Assembly: GCA_000701945.1 (NCBI GenBank)
Contig: KL370840.1
Location: 1,082,709 to 1,146,708, forward strand
DNA length: 64,000 nt
Source of the DNA: Anaerotruncus sp. MC2020
GTDB lineage: Bacteria; Bacillota; Clostridia; Oscillospirales; Ruminococcaceae
Direction of reading: 5' to 3'
The position numbers were made by a program, and so were the translations under genes. Of the stretch, positions 15,043 through 23,469 are shown one piece after another (within the stretch, counting starts at the first letter, position 1; each line of letters starts with the position of its first letter). The notes under the pieces were generated by a model, which did no database searches, was not told where the DNA came from, and saw only the letters and a list, made by a program, of their open reading frames with translations.

Positions 15043-15074
15043 AAAGGGCGTTCTTCGGAACGCCCTTATTTTTT
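15043..15074. terminator. Terminator after rplA (bidirectional)
   Basis: AAGGGCGTTC and GAACGCCCTT pair around TTCG, followed by TATTTTTT on the plus strand. The 3' end of the convergent YhfC-like gene overlaps it. Confidence 0.95.
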
Positions 15075-15915
15075 ATATCTGTGTGTTTTCCGTAACCGCC
15101 GATTGCTCCTCTCCGAGCACCTGCGGGAGACTCCTGTAGTATCTGAATACAGGGAGCGCAAGCGCTACGCTGACTGCAAAGAATAATATCTCGAACAGCC
15201 ACAGCGGGGTTTCCAGCACCCTCGGGAGTATGACTGTGCAGTCTGCCGCGAAATGCAGGAATATAGCCAACGGGTACAGCCAGAGCCTGTCTTTTTGTCT
15301 CGCTGCCGAGAATACGAGCACTGACAGCGATATGTGCAGGATTATCGCGGAGATGCGCTCGAAAAAGCCAAACATATACACGCTGAAGCCGTTCGATGTC
15401 ATTGTACCAAGATTTTCAAGCAGCATCGTTTTCAGGCTCTCGTCATAGGCTGACATCATTGTATTAAGCATTCCCGAATTAGTCAGAATTGCAACGAAAA
15501 CCGTCAGAGCTGCTGAGCCTCCGATAAGCAGCACGCTCTCAATGCCTCCGTGACCAATACCGTATGTGACTCCGTCGCGGCGGTCTTTGTACTTGCGCAT
15601 GAACACCTTCATGCCGAAAAAGCGCCCCGTCTCCTCGAATATGCCTGCCATTGCCGCCGAGAATAAATAGAGCGGAAGCGGCTTTTCAAGCAGGTGCAGC
15701 GTCTTTCGGTCGATGAGGGTTATAACCGTTGCTGCTATCGCTTCGAGCACCAGCGCGAACAGCGGAAATATCGCGCAGCCAACCCAGAACGGCACAAGCT
15801 TCGCCTTTGTTTTGAGCTTCCACACAACGATGAGCACAACTGGCAGCAGCACCGCGAGGCAGCCCTCCAACAGAGCTCCGACTATCGTGGCAGCTGAAAA
15901 ATGTATATTATCCAT
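15073..15915 (-). CDS. YhfC-like intramembrane protease
   Basis: Polytopic membrane protein of 280 residues with about seven hydrophobic segments. Motifs fit the YhfC/PrsW-related glutamic-type intramembrane protease group: EETGRFFGMKV (about 94-104) with paired Glu, YGIGHGGIES (about 117-126), and conserved His in ILHISLSVLVF and FLHFAADC. Cells use such proteases for signal cleavage inside the membrane; the substrate here is unknown. ATCGGAGGTTTAT precedes the ATG. It is a single gene, convergent with rplA and downstream of the GH9 gene terminator. Confidence 0.75.
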   Translation of the reverse strand: MDNIHFSAATIVGALLEGCLAVLLPVVLIVVWKLKTKAKLVPFWVGCAIFPLFALVLEAIAATVITLIDRKTLHLLEKPLPLYLFSAAMAGIFEETGRFFGMKVFMRKYKDRRDGVTYGIGHGGIESVLLIGGSAALTVFVAILTNSGMLNTMMSAYDESLKTMLLENLGTMTSNGFSVYMFGFFERISAIILHISLSVLVFSAARQKDRLWLYPLAIFLHFAADCTVILPRVLETPLWLFEILFFAVSVALALPVFRYYRSLPQVLGEEQSAVTENTQI

Positions 15916-15994
15916 ATAAACCTCCGATAAAAATTATACTTAATTATATCATACATTTCCGTTAATAGCAAGTAGAATTTTTCGTTGGTATAAC

Positions 15995-16022
15995 AAAAAG
16001 GGCGCTCTATTGAGCGCCCTTT
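15995..16022 (-). terminator. Terminator of the first GH9 gene
   Basis: AAAGGGCGCTC and GAGCGCCCTTT pair around a four-base loop; on the minus strand a T run (TTTTTGTTAT) follows. It lies 23 bases past the stop codon. Confidence 0.9.
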
Positions 16023-16044
16023 CATTGTTCTTATCTGTCAGCTA

Positions 16045-19000
16045 TTAGCCCTTGAGGGACTCGAGCTTTGCAGATGTTATCGGGAGGTCAGCCTGCTTGA
16101 TGAGCTTAGCGTCTATCATCTGGATAGCGAGAGCGTCCTTAGCTGTGATACCGTCACCGTTATCAACAACGTCAGCATTTACCTTGCCCTTAGCCTTGAG
16201 CTCGAACTTATCCTTGTTAGCTACTGCCTGAAGGATAGCTGTAGCGTCAGCAACTGTTACCTTACCGTCGCAGTTAGCGTCACCCCAGAGAGTTTCGCCG
16301 TCTGTTGATGTAGAACCGCCTGCTGCTGTGGTTGTGGTAGTTGTTGTTGAACCGCCGCCAGCTGTTGTAGAACCAACAGATGTACCAGTACCGTCGTCAA
16401 CTACGCCGGGAGCTACGTCCTCGAGGTAGGATGTGATCCATGCAAGAGGAGCGTTCCAGTTGATCGTGATCTCGTTTACAGACCATGCCTCAGCAGAGTC
16501 AACATAGCACTTCTGGCTTGCGAGAGTTCCTCTCTTGAAGCCCAGACCGCCTACGTAAGGATCCTGCATACCTGCACCAGGACCACCTGACATAACGCCA
16601 GCAGGAGCCTTCGGGAAGGAAGGATCTACGCCGTTAGCCCAGAGTCTGTGGTGAGGCCACTGGAGTGTAGAACCGCTCTTAACGTCGCCGTAGCCGGATA
16701 CGTAAGAGAAGTCATTGCCGTTACGTCCGAAGATGTAGTCCATAGCAGTAGTAGCACCGCTGAGGTACTTCGGAATCTCAGTTGCATCGTAAGCGTAAGC
16801 CATAACGATAGCGTTGTTAGCTACGAATGAGTTTGAACCCCACTCATAACCGGAAACTTCGATCGGCTTGCCGTTGTCATCAAGACCGATATTGATCTCA
16901 TCAGTGAAGGTTGAGCCGTAGTAGGGGATACCCATACCTGACTTGTCTTCCTGCTCGATGTACATATCAGCAGCCTTTACGATAGAATCCTTGATAGTCT
17001 TGTTATCCTCATCGCTGAGCTTGTCAGGGTTGAGGTAGAGTGAGAGGGTACCCATACTTGATGTACAGCCCCAGTTGAATGAGCTGAATGAACCCTTGTT
17101 CTCACCGCCGCCGAGGTTGTAAGTAACGCTGAGAGCCTTATCGCAATCCTCGGTATCGTTGATGTTATCATACTTAACGAGCTTGTCGTAATACTCCTTA
17201 TCGCCTGTTGTAGCGTAGAGCTCACAGAGTGCCCAGTAGTAGTCATCAGTTACGTATGTATCGCCGTAAGGACCACCGCCGATAGCCTGATCGAGAGGAG
17301 CGAAGTAAACGTCGCCCTTCTTAGCGTTTGTGCCCTTAACGTCGTCCTGCTGCTCGGATGTACCGTTCTTGTCGTACCATTTGTCCTTGTTCTTCTCAGC
17401 AGCTGCGAGACCGATCTTAGCGTTCTCTAAGCACTTCTTAGCGAAGGTATCATCGATGCCTTCCCAGAGACGTGCAGCCTGAGCAGCACAAGCTACCATG
17501 TTGAATGTAGCAGCGTACGTAGGCGGCTTAACGATACGTGTCATATCCTCGAAGCCCTCGTACTTCCAAGCGTGGATAGCAAGACCTGTCCACTTGTGGT
17601 CGTGGAGCTTGTGGTAAACCATGCCTGCGTCCTTGCCGAAGTAAGGATCCTTAGAGTCAACCATCATGTCGAAGAACCACTCGAGCTCAACTCTTGCCTC
17701 ATCGAGAGCATCGGGAGCGCCCTTAGCAGAACCGTCCTGAGGAATGAGCATCGACTTGCCGTCAGCCCACTTGTCCTCCTTGCCGATCTTCTTGGACATT
17801 TCGTACATATTCTGGAGAGTCCAGATAGATACACCGCCGTTAACAACGTACTTACCGTGGTCACCGGCATCGTACCAACCGCCTGTTGCAGTGATCTGAT
17901 ACTTCTCATCACCGTCGAACTTACCTGAGTAAGCCTTTATCCACTTAGGCTGTACATAAGCTGTATCAGGGCTGTGACCGTACTCAGAGTGAGAGAGTGA
18001 TGCAGCGTCGCCGTTCTTGATGTACTCAGCCTCTATCGGAACGCCTGAACGGTTCTGATAGAAGTAGGACATAGAGTCACGGAGGAGGCCGTCATAAAGT
18101 GTATCGGAGATGTTGAAGGGGTGAGACTTGTTCATCTGGTATTCCTTGCCGGTCTTCCAGTTAGTCCACATTACCTTGTCGCCCGAAACCTTTGTATCAT
18201 AAGCGTTCTTTTTGATACCGGACTGTGTGCCGGAAACGCCTGTGCTGTCCTTAACAACGATATAGTAGCCTGTACCGCCTGTCTGGAGCTCTGTAAAGTC
18301 AAGGATATGAACGAACTCACCGCTGTCCTTGTACTTTGTTGTCATCTTGCCGCCATCGGTCTTAGCTTCCATTGTCTTGGGAGTACCAGAATCATAGTCA
18401 TCCTTGATTATTGTGGAAGTACCGTGGTAAACAGATGTGCCCGAAGAATTGTATACGTCGAACTCAAGAGGCTCGGAAGCATCCGTAGTATAGGAAGCTC
18501 TCTTTCTGAGGCCCTGATAGTAACCTACCTGATTGAGACGAACGTTTGTCTTAGGCCTGATAACGCCGAACTCGTTCGAGGGATCGAAGTCACCGTCGCT
18601 GCCCGAGAGATCCTCGAGAGACATATTATCGAATGTAAGAGTAGAGTCGTTAGGCATACCCTTATCAGTACCGCCGTAGAGAGCAGCGCCGTCTGTGCCT
18701 GCGTGGCAAGCATAGTGGAACGCCCACTCAGCAGGGCCGTCCTGAATAGGCTTAGGACCTGAACCAGCTGTGAAGTCGGTATCAATGATGAATGTAGTAC
18801 CCTTTGTGACCTTGCTGACTGCCCAGTTACCGCTACCGGAGTCGTTCCAGTACTCGTTCTCACCGCTGTAGTCACCGATCTTTGTGTAGATCTCACCGTC
18901 AGCGGAAGGAGTGATCTCAGCATGGACATGGTACTTATGACCGCTTATGATCTGGAGTCCTCTGTGACGGAGCTGAAGATCCCATCTGCCGTTGCCGCCC

Positions 19001-19233
19001 ATGTTGTTCTTGATTGTAACAACGTATGTACCGTCAACGATGTCGAACTTCTGCTTTGCAGGGTTCGTTTCACAGGTGTGCCAAGGAAGACCAACGCCGT
19101 CCTCGAAGTCGGTCGCACCAAGCAGCTCGCCTGCGTTTGCGCTCATAGGAGCAAGAACGCCAGCTACGGATGTTGCTGCCATAGCGGCTGCCATAATGCT
19201 GCCTGTGAGAGCCTTTGCAAATTTCTTGTGCAT
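16045..19233 (-). CDS. Dockerin-bearing GH9 cellulase with CBM4 and Ig-like domain
   Basis: Secreted cellulosomal glucanase or cellobiohydrolase of 1062 residues. Order: signal peptide (ending SANA, about 34), CBM4-like cellulose-binding domain (about 36-210), CelD_N-type Ig-like domain (NVRLNQVGYYQ, about 231-340), GH9 catalytic domain (about 370-940), Gly/Ser/Thr linker, and type I dockerin (about 980-1055, GDANCDGKVTVADATAILQ and a second loop at NGDGITAKDALAIQ). Catalytic signatures: GWYDAGDHGKYV (about 451) with the Asp base, WPHHR (about 857) and NEITINWNAPL (about 919) with the proton donor Glu. The CBM4-Ig-GH9 order matches processive cellobiohydrolases such as CbhA and CelK. It has its own promoter and terminator. 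Confidence 0.95.
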   Translation of the reverse strand: MHKKFAKALTGSIMAAAMAATSVAGVLAPMSANAGELLGATDFEDGVGLPWHTCETNPAKQKFDIVDGTYVVTIKNNMGGNGRWDLQLRHRGLQIISGHKYHVHAEITPSADGEIYTKIGDYSGENEYWNDSGSGNWAVSKVTKGTTFIIDTDFTAGSGPKPIQDGPAEWAFHYACHAGTDGAALYGGTDKGMPNDSTLTFDNMSLEDLSGSDGDFDPSNEFGVIRPKTNVRLNQVGYYQGLRKRASYTTDASEPLEFDVYNSSGTSVYHGTSTIIKDDYDSGTPKTMEAKTDGGKMTTKYKDSGEFVHILDFTELQTGGTGYYIVVKDSTGVSGTQSGIKKNAYDTKVSGDKVMWTNWKTGKEYQMNKSHPFNISDTLYDGLLRDSMSYFYQNRSGVPIEAEYIKNGDAASLSHSEYGHSPDTAYVQPKWIKAYSGKFDGDEKYQITATGGWYDAGDHGKYVVNGGVSIWTLQNMYEMSKKIGKEDKWADGKSMLIPQDGSAKGAPDALDEARVELEWFFDMMVDSKDPYFGKDAGMVYHKLHDHKWTGLAIHAWKYEGFEDMTRIVKPPTYAATFNMVACAAQAARLWEGIDDTFAKKCLENAKIGLAAAEKNKDKWYDKNGTSEQQDDVKGTNAKKGDVYFAPLDQAIGGGPYGDTYVTDDYYWALCELYATTGDKEYYDKLVKYDNINDTEDCDKALSVTYNLGGGENKGSFSSFNWGCTSSMGTLSLYLNPDKLSDEDNKTIKDSIVKAADMYIEQEDKSGMGIPYYGSTFTDEINIGLDDNGKPIEVSGYEWGSNSFVANNAIVMAYAYDATEIPKYLSGATTAMDYIFGRNGNDFSYVSGYGDVKSGSTLQWPHHRLWANGVDPSFPKAPAGVMSGGPGAGMQDPYVGGLGFKRGTLASQKCYVDSAEAWSVNEITINWNAPLAWITSYLEDVAPGVVDDGTGTSVGSTTAGGGSTTTTTTTAAGGSTSTDGETLWGDANCDGKVTVADATAILQAVANKDKFELKAKGKVNADVVDNGDGITAKDALAIQMIDAKLIKQADLPITSAKLESLKG

Positions 19234-19373
19234 TTTTTATACCCTCCCTGATAAAATAAAAAATATAAAGTTTATAACGCAATACCAGTGCACGCATTGC
19301 GGTTATACCGTGTGAAAAATGCGACAGATCCAATCCCTATGCGGATAAATTGCTGCACTGATCCATCATTCAT

Positions 19374-19402
19374 ATTATAATATACCCGCCTAAAAAAGTA
19401 AA
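19374..19402 (-). promoter_or_regulatory. Promoter of the first GH9 gene
   Basis: On the minus strand TTTACT (19402-19397) and TATAAT (19379-19374) at 17-base spacing. The leader would be about 130 bases long. Confidence 0.7.
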
Positions 19403-19472
19403 TAGCTTTCCGTAATTTCGTGTATTTCCATAATGCATCGTTCAAAAATTTGTACATTTTGCCAGTAGACAT

Positions 19473-19506
19473 AAAAAACACAAAGGGAGACGAATCTCCC
19501 TTTGTG
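19473..19506 (-). terminator. Terminator of the second GH9 gene
   Basis: CACAAAGGGAGA (19479-19490) and TCTCCCTTTGTG (19495-19506) form a perfect 12-base stem with a CGAA loop; the minus strand continues TTTTTTATG. Confidence 0.95.
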
Positions 19507-19556
19507 AATGAAATATGAATTTGTTTCCAAAAGCCTCGCTTATTGCTTATCTGCTG

Positions 19557-22103
19557 TTATTTTCCCGCATAATGAGGTAACTTATCTATTACCTTTGCAT
19601 CATACTTGAGAATAATAAGCGCGTCGTTCGCTGTGATGCCCTCAACGCCGTCAACGTCGCCGTTCACCTTGCCTCTTTCCTTGAGCGCGAACTTGTCCTT
19701 GTTCGCAACGGACTGGAGGATTGCTACAGCGTCGGCTGTGGACACCTTGCCGTCGAGGTTGGCGTCTCCGGGAAGAGCGTCGCTCTCATAGTTCCAGCTT
19801 ACCTGTGTAGTATCTGTATTACCGCCAGCGGAAGTGGAAACAGTAGTCGCAGAAGAAGTGGATGAACTGACGGTCGGCTGTGCCTCCGATGCGGTAGTCG
19901 TCGCGGAAGCTGTAGCTGTGGTCGTCGTTGTAGTTGTTGTTGCCTTTGCGGTGGAAGTAGTGGTCGTCGGAGTAGGCGACGTTTTACCCGTCAAGCCCTC
20001 CCTCGTGGGAACGTAGTCGGACTTTGTGGGAACGGTGCCGTCGGGCTCCTCGCCCCATACGAGCACGCCGTCAACGTACATCGCGATGTGCTTATTCAGC
20101 GAATCAGCCTTCTTGAGGTCTGTAGCCTTGTCAAGTCCGCCCTTGTATGACCAGTCATTGGTTGCGTCCCATGCGTCTGCTGTGGACTTGCCGTCAACAG
20201 CGTCGGGGATAGAGATGCGGAACTGCACCTCGTCGCGGTGCTCGGACTGACCTGTAGGCTGGATAGCGCGTCCGTCCTCGAACTTTATCTTTGCGTAGTA
20301 GGTGTTGCCTGTAGCGTCGCCCTCGTACTTGTAGGGTCCCGATACAGTAGCGTAGCCCTGCTCGCCCTCGCCGTACTGCTGGGACTTGCCCTCTACCTTG
20401 ATATCGTCAACGGAGAGACCGCCGTCGATTATCTCGGAAACGTCGAAGAAGTAGTGGTACTCTATGTCCTTTGCAACTCTTGCGGGCCATGCTGTGTGGT
20501 TCATCGCCCATGCCTTTACCTCTGTGTAGGTCTTGCCCTCTGTACCGTTGATGACAGCGGCTACCTCCCACTCATCCCACTTGGGTGTCTCTGCAACGGG
20601 GAAGTCAGCAAGCGGCTTTCCGCCGTAATCGTCTATCATCGCGCAGAGGCAAGCTGTGTAGCCTGCGTTGTAGTCGATAGCTACCTCGGTGTACTGGTAG
20701 TCGGAAACCTTGTAGTTGCCGTAGTCGCCCTTGCTGTCAGGTCCGCCGATGAGCGCGCCGTAGAGAGTGTGCGCGTACTCGGTCTGCCAGCCCTCCTCGG
20801 AGGTCTTCTCCTGTCCGAGGTCGTTCCAGTGGTCGTCGTGGATACCCGATGTCGTTCTGTGGTGGATAGCCGTCGGGCTCTTCTCGCCCATGCCGAGAAC
20901 GTAGCTGAGTCCCATCTCGTTGTCGCCGAAGCAGTAGTTCATCTGTGAGTCGCCCCACTTGTCGTACTTGCTCTCAACGTCCGAGCCCTTGAATATCGTA
21001 TCAGAACCGAGCTTTGCAAGGAAAGCGGTCGTCGTAGCGTGACGGAGACAGCCCCACTGGAACAGCCATGAAAGTCCCTTGGGAGTTATCGCCTGAAGCT
21101 TCTTCTCGTCCTCACCCATCCAGTACTTGATGTGGCGCTTGCAGTGTGCTATCCACTCCTCGTCCTTTGTTATCTGTGCATAGAGGAATGCGGCGCCCTG
21201 CGAGGTGTCGTCCCAGCAGAGGCCCCATGTGTACTTGCGCGCGGTGGACTGCTCCTCGAGCGGGAAGTTCGGGATATAGTCCTTCTCTACCTTGTCGAGG
21301 TAGGTCTTGTCGCCCGTAGCCTTGTAGAGCCACAGAGCCGCAAACATACAGTCATCTATCCATGACGCCGTGTTGTACATTCCCGACATTCCGCCTACAT
21401 CCTTGTTTGCACGTATCTTATCAGCACCCGCGAAGAGGTCCTTAGCGTGCTTGAGGTACTCGGCTGCCTTATCGGGCTGGTCGTCCTTGAACACGATGTA
21501 GCCCTCAGCGAGAGCTGCTGCTGCAAGTCCTGCAACAGAGGCGTTCTCGATAACGTCGTAAGGACGCTCCCAGTCGCCGTTATTGAGGTGATGCTTACGG
21601 AGGTATACCTCGGCGCTGCACCAGATGTTATGGTCGGTCGAGCCGCCTGTGAAGTCGCCTATCGTGCCGACTACCTTGCCGCCGCCCTGGTCGCAGCCCA
21701 TAACGTAGTCAAGTCCCCACTGGAGGTTGTTCCTGTAGAGCTCGCCGAGACCTGCATTGTCAACGGCGTCCTTGTACTCGATGTAGCCCCATGCGAGCAT
21801 TGATGCCGAGTATGCGTTCGTAAGGCAGAACTTGAAATGGTCGCCTGCGTCGAACCAGCCGCCCTTTACGAAGTCGGTCTCCTTGCCGTCCTCGTCTACC
21901 ATGGAGTCTTCTCTCCACGGTACGTTGTTCCACTCGGGCAGCTCGCCCGACTGCTGTACCTCGTAGAAGAACATCGACTTCTGGAGTGCTTCGGCATAGT
22001 TGTACTTGCCGCCGTCAGCCGCGTCAACTGTCGGTACAGATGTCAGCATTGAAGCTGACATAGCCATGGCTGATACCGCAGCCATCAACTTTTTCATCTT
22101 CAT
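19557..22103 (-). CDS. Dockerin-bearing GH9 endoglucanase with CBM3c-like module
   Basis: Secreted cellulosomal glucanase of 848 residues. Order: signal peptide (about 1-28), GH9 domain (about 33-490), CBM3c-like module (about 510-670, with HTAWPARVAKDIEYHYFFD), Thr-rich linker (about 695-770), type I dockerin (about 775-845). Catalytic signatures: GGWFDAGDHFKF (about 79-90), HHRTTSG (about 412) and TEVAIDYNAGYTA (about 470) with the donor Glu. GH9 directly followed by CBM3c is the processive endoglucanase layout (theme B). The dockerin loops are DANLDGKVSTAD and DVDGVEGITAND, matching the other GH9 dockerin. Own promoter and terminator. Confidence 0.95.
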   Translation of the reverse strand: MKMKKLMAAVSAMAMSASMLTSVPTVDAADGGKYNYAEALQKSMFFYEVQQSGELPEWNNVPWREDSMVDEDGKETDFVKGGWFDAGDHFKFCLTNAYSASMLAWGYIEYKDAVDNAGLGELYRNNLQWGLDYVMGCDQGGGKVVGTIGDFTGGSTDHNIWCSAEVYLRKHHLNNGDWERPYDVIENASVAGLAAAALAEGYIVFKDDQPDKAAEYLKHAKDLFAGADKIRANKDVGGMSGMYNTASWIDDCMFAALWLYKATGDKTYLDKVEKDYIPNFPLEEQSTARKYTWGLCWDDTSQGAAFLYAQITKDEEWIAHCKRHIKYWMGEDEKKLQAITPKGLSWLFQWGCLRHATTTAFLAKLGSDTIFKGSDVESKYDKWGDSQMNYCFGDNEMGLSYVLGMGEKSPTAIHHRTTSGIHDDHWNDLGQEKTSEEGWQTEYAHTLYGALIGGPDSKGDYGNYKVSDYQYTEVAIDYNAGYTACLCAMIDDYGGKPLADFPVAETPKWDEWEVAAVINGTEGKTYTEVKAWAMNHTAWPARVAKDIEYHYFFDVSEIIDGGLSVDDIKVEGKSQQYGEGEQGYATVSGPYKYEGDATGNTYYAKIKFEDGRAIQPTGQSEHRDEVQFRISIPDAVDGKSTADAWDATNDWSYKGGLDKATDLKKADSLNKHIAMYVDGVLVWGEEPDGTVPTKSDYVPTREGLTGKTSPTPTTTTSTAKATTTTTTTTATASATTTASEAQPTVSSSTSSATTVSTSAGGNTDTTQVSWNYESDALPGDANLDGKVSTADAVAILQSVANKDKFALKERGKVNGDVDGVEGITANDALIILKYDAKVIDKLPHYAGK

Positions 22104-22159
22104 TTTAGATTACCCCTCTCTATTTTTTGGCGTGGTTCACTCCACACCTATACATCTTA

Positions 22160-22188
22160 ACTATACAATATAAATCCTCATTTGTCAA
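22160..22188 (-). promoter_or_regulatory. Promoter of the second GH9 gene
   Basis: On the minus strand TTGACA (22188-22183) and TATAGT (22165-22160) at 17-base spacing, about 57 bases upstream of the ATG. Confidence 0.85.
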
Positions 22189-22189
22189 G

Positions 22190-22223
22190 AAAAAAATACA
22201 TCGGACAGGTCCCGCCCGTCCGA
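22190..22223 (-). terminator. Terminator of the zinc-ribbon membrane protein gene
   Basis: TCGGAC and GTCCGA with an inner GG/CC pair form the stem; the minus strand continues ATGTATTTTTTTC. It lies just past the stop codon at 22233. Confidence 0.85.
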
Positions 22224-22232
22224 TATATCGCT

Positions 22233-23402
22233 TTACTTTTTCAGTCTGCACCACTCAAGCTGGATATACTGACCGTCGCTGAGGGTGACCTTCTCGTCCT
22301 TTTCGATGCCGTAGTTATGGCTGTCGAAGCCTCTGTCTGCCATGACGTCGTCGATGCTGTCGTAGACCGCGTAGCTCTCGTAGCCCTGGTCCGTCAGTAC
22401 GTCAAAGCTGTACGTGCCCGCCTTGACGTCCTTGCCGACAAGGAACATCCCCGGATGCTCGAACGGGTCGTTTTCGCCCGTGTAGCTGTCCGCGGGGTAA
22501 GCCTTCGCCCATGAGAAATGGAGGTGCTGTCCCTTTTCGAGCTTCAGGTACGTCGAGCCCTGAAACCAGCCAAAGCGGATGTCGTCGTTTTCGTCTTCGG
22601 AGCTCGAAACGCCCGCATAGAAGCTCTCATATGAAGGGTCGTAATCGTCATCTCCGAGGTAGCTCTTCTCCTCCGCGATGAAGATGTACTCGCCCGCATC
22701 AATGCTGCTGCCTACCGTGTAATTGCCGCTCTCGATGTACTCGGCAGCCTTGCCGTTAACGCCGCTGTACTCGTTCCGACCGCTGCTCCCGGAAGAGCTG
22801 CTCTTGTCCTTGCTCTTGGACGTTGCGGGAGGCTCTGTCGGCTTGACTATGCTTATGCTCGACGACGGCCTTTCCTTGTTCCGGTGCGTCATGCTGAGCT
22901 TGTTCGTCGCAAATATCGCCCACACAAGCAGTGCCGCCGCGAACAGCACGCAGCCTATCAGCAGGATATATCCCGGGTGGAGCCCGCCCTGTGGCTTTGG
23001 CTCGGGGATACCCTCGACCTGCGGCTCCTGAGGCTCGCCGCTGTTGAGGTAGCTCTGTATATCGGGAACTGCTCTCGGCTCGGGCTTGGGAGCTTCGGGA
23101 ACAGGTGCCGGCTGCACGGTCTGCTCTGCTGCCTTTGCCGCCTCCTCGGTCTGCTCAGCGATGACCTCGGCTGCCTTCTCCTCGGCTGCCTCGACCTTCT
23201 CCTCAACTGCTTCGACCGCCTGCTCTGTGACCTCCTGAGCCTTCGGCTCAACAGGTGCAGGCTGCGCCGCCGTCGGAACAGCGGGAGCTCCCGCAAAATC
23301 GGTCGGCATCTTTACCTGTGGCTGCGGTCTGCCGCACGCACGGCAGAATCTCGCGTCAATACTTATCCTCGCGCCGCACTCGACGCAGAATTTTCCGTCC
23401 AT
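22233..23402 (-). CDS. Zinc-ribbon membrane protein of unknown function
   Basis: A 389-residue protein not assigned to a named family. It starts with a double zinc ribbon (FCVECG and FCRACG, residues 5-25), followed by an Ala/Glu/Val-rich stretch that may form a coiled coil (about 60-110), a Pro-rich segment, one membrane helix (GYILLIGCVLFAAALLVWAIF, about 145-165), a Ser-rich linker and an outside domain (about 220-389) with two similar repeats of the pattern Y-T-V-G-x-S-I-D-A-G-E-Y and V-G-K-D-V-K-A-G-T-Y-S. Those GEY/GTY repeats look like a small beta domain seen in clostridial surface proteins. It is a single gene with its own terminator. Confidence 0.75.
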   Translation of the reverse strand: MDGKFCVECGARISIDARFCRACGRPQPQVKMPTDFAGAPAVPTAAQPAPVEPKAQEVTEQAVEAVEEKVEAAEEKAAEVIAEQTEEAAKAAEQTVQPAPVPEAPKPEPRAVPDIQSYLNSGEPQEPQVEGIPEPKPQGGLHPGYILLIGCVLFAAALLVWAIFATNKLSMTHRNKERPSSSISIVKPTEPPATSKSKDKSSSSGSSGRNEYSGVNGKAAEYIESGNYTVGSSIDAGEYIFIAEEKSYLGDDDYDPSYESFYAGVSSSEDENDDIRFGWFQGSTYLKLEKGQHLHFSWAKAYPADSYTGENDPFEHPGMFLVGKDVKAGTYSFDVLTDQGYESYAVYDSIDDVMADRGFDSHNYGIEKDEKVTLSDGQYIQLEWCRLKK

Positions 23403-23425
23403 ATTATCACTTCCTTATATACAAT

Positions 23426-23453
23426 AGGAGGGCGTGAATCATCACGCCCTCCT
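23426..23453 (-). terminator. Terminator after ispH-S1
   Basis: AGGAGGGCGTGA and TCACGCCCTCCT form a perfect 12-base stem with a four-base loop, 17 bases past the stop. The T tract is weak (ATTGTATAT). Confidence 0.8.
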
Positions 23454-23469
23454 GAATCGTTCAGCTAAA

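Larger units (their letters stand above)
19234..19556. other. Intergenic region between the two GH9 genes
   Basis: No gene in these 323 bases. They hold the promoter and long leader of the upstream-facing GH9 gene (19234-19402), and the terminator of the other GH9 gene (19473-19506). The leader contains two imperfect copies of a GCAATGCG-like block but no recognised riboswitch. Confidence 0.6.
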
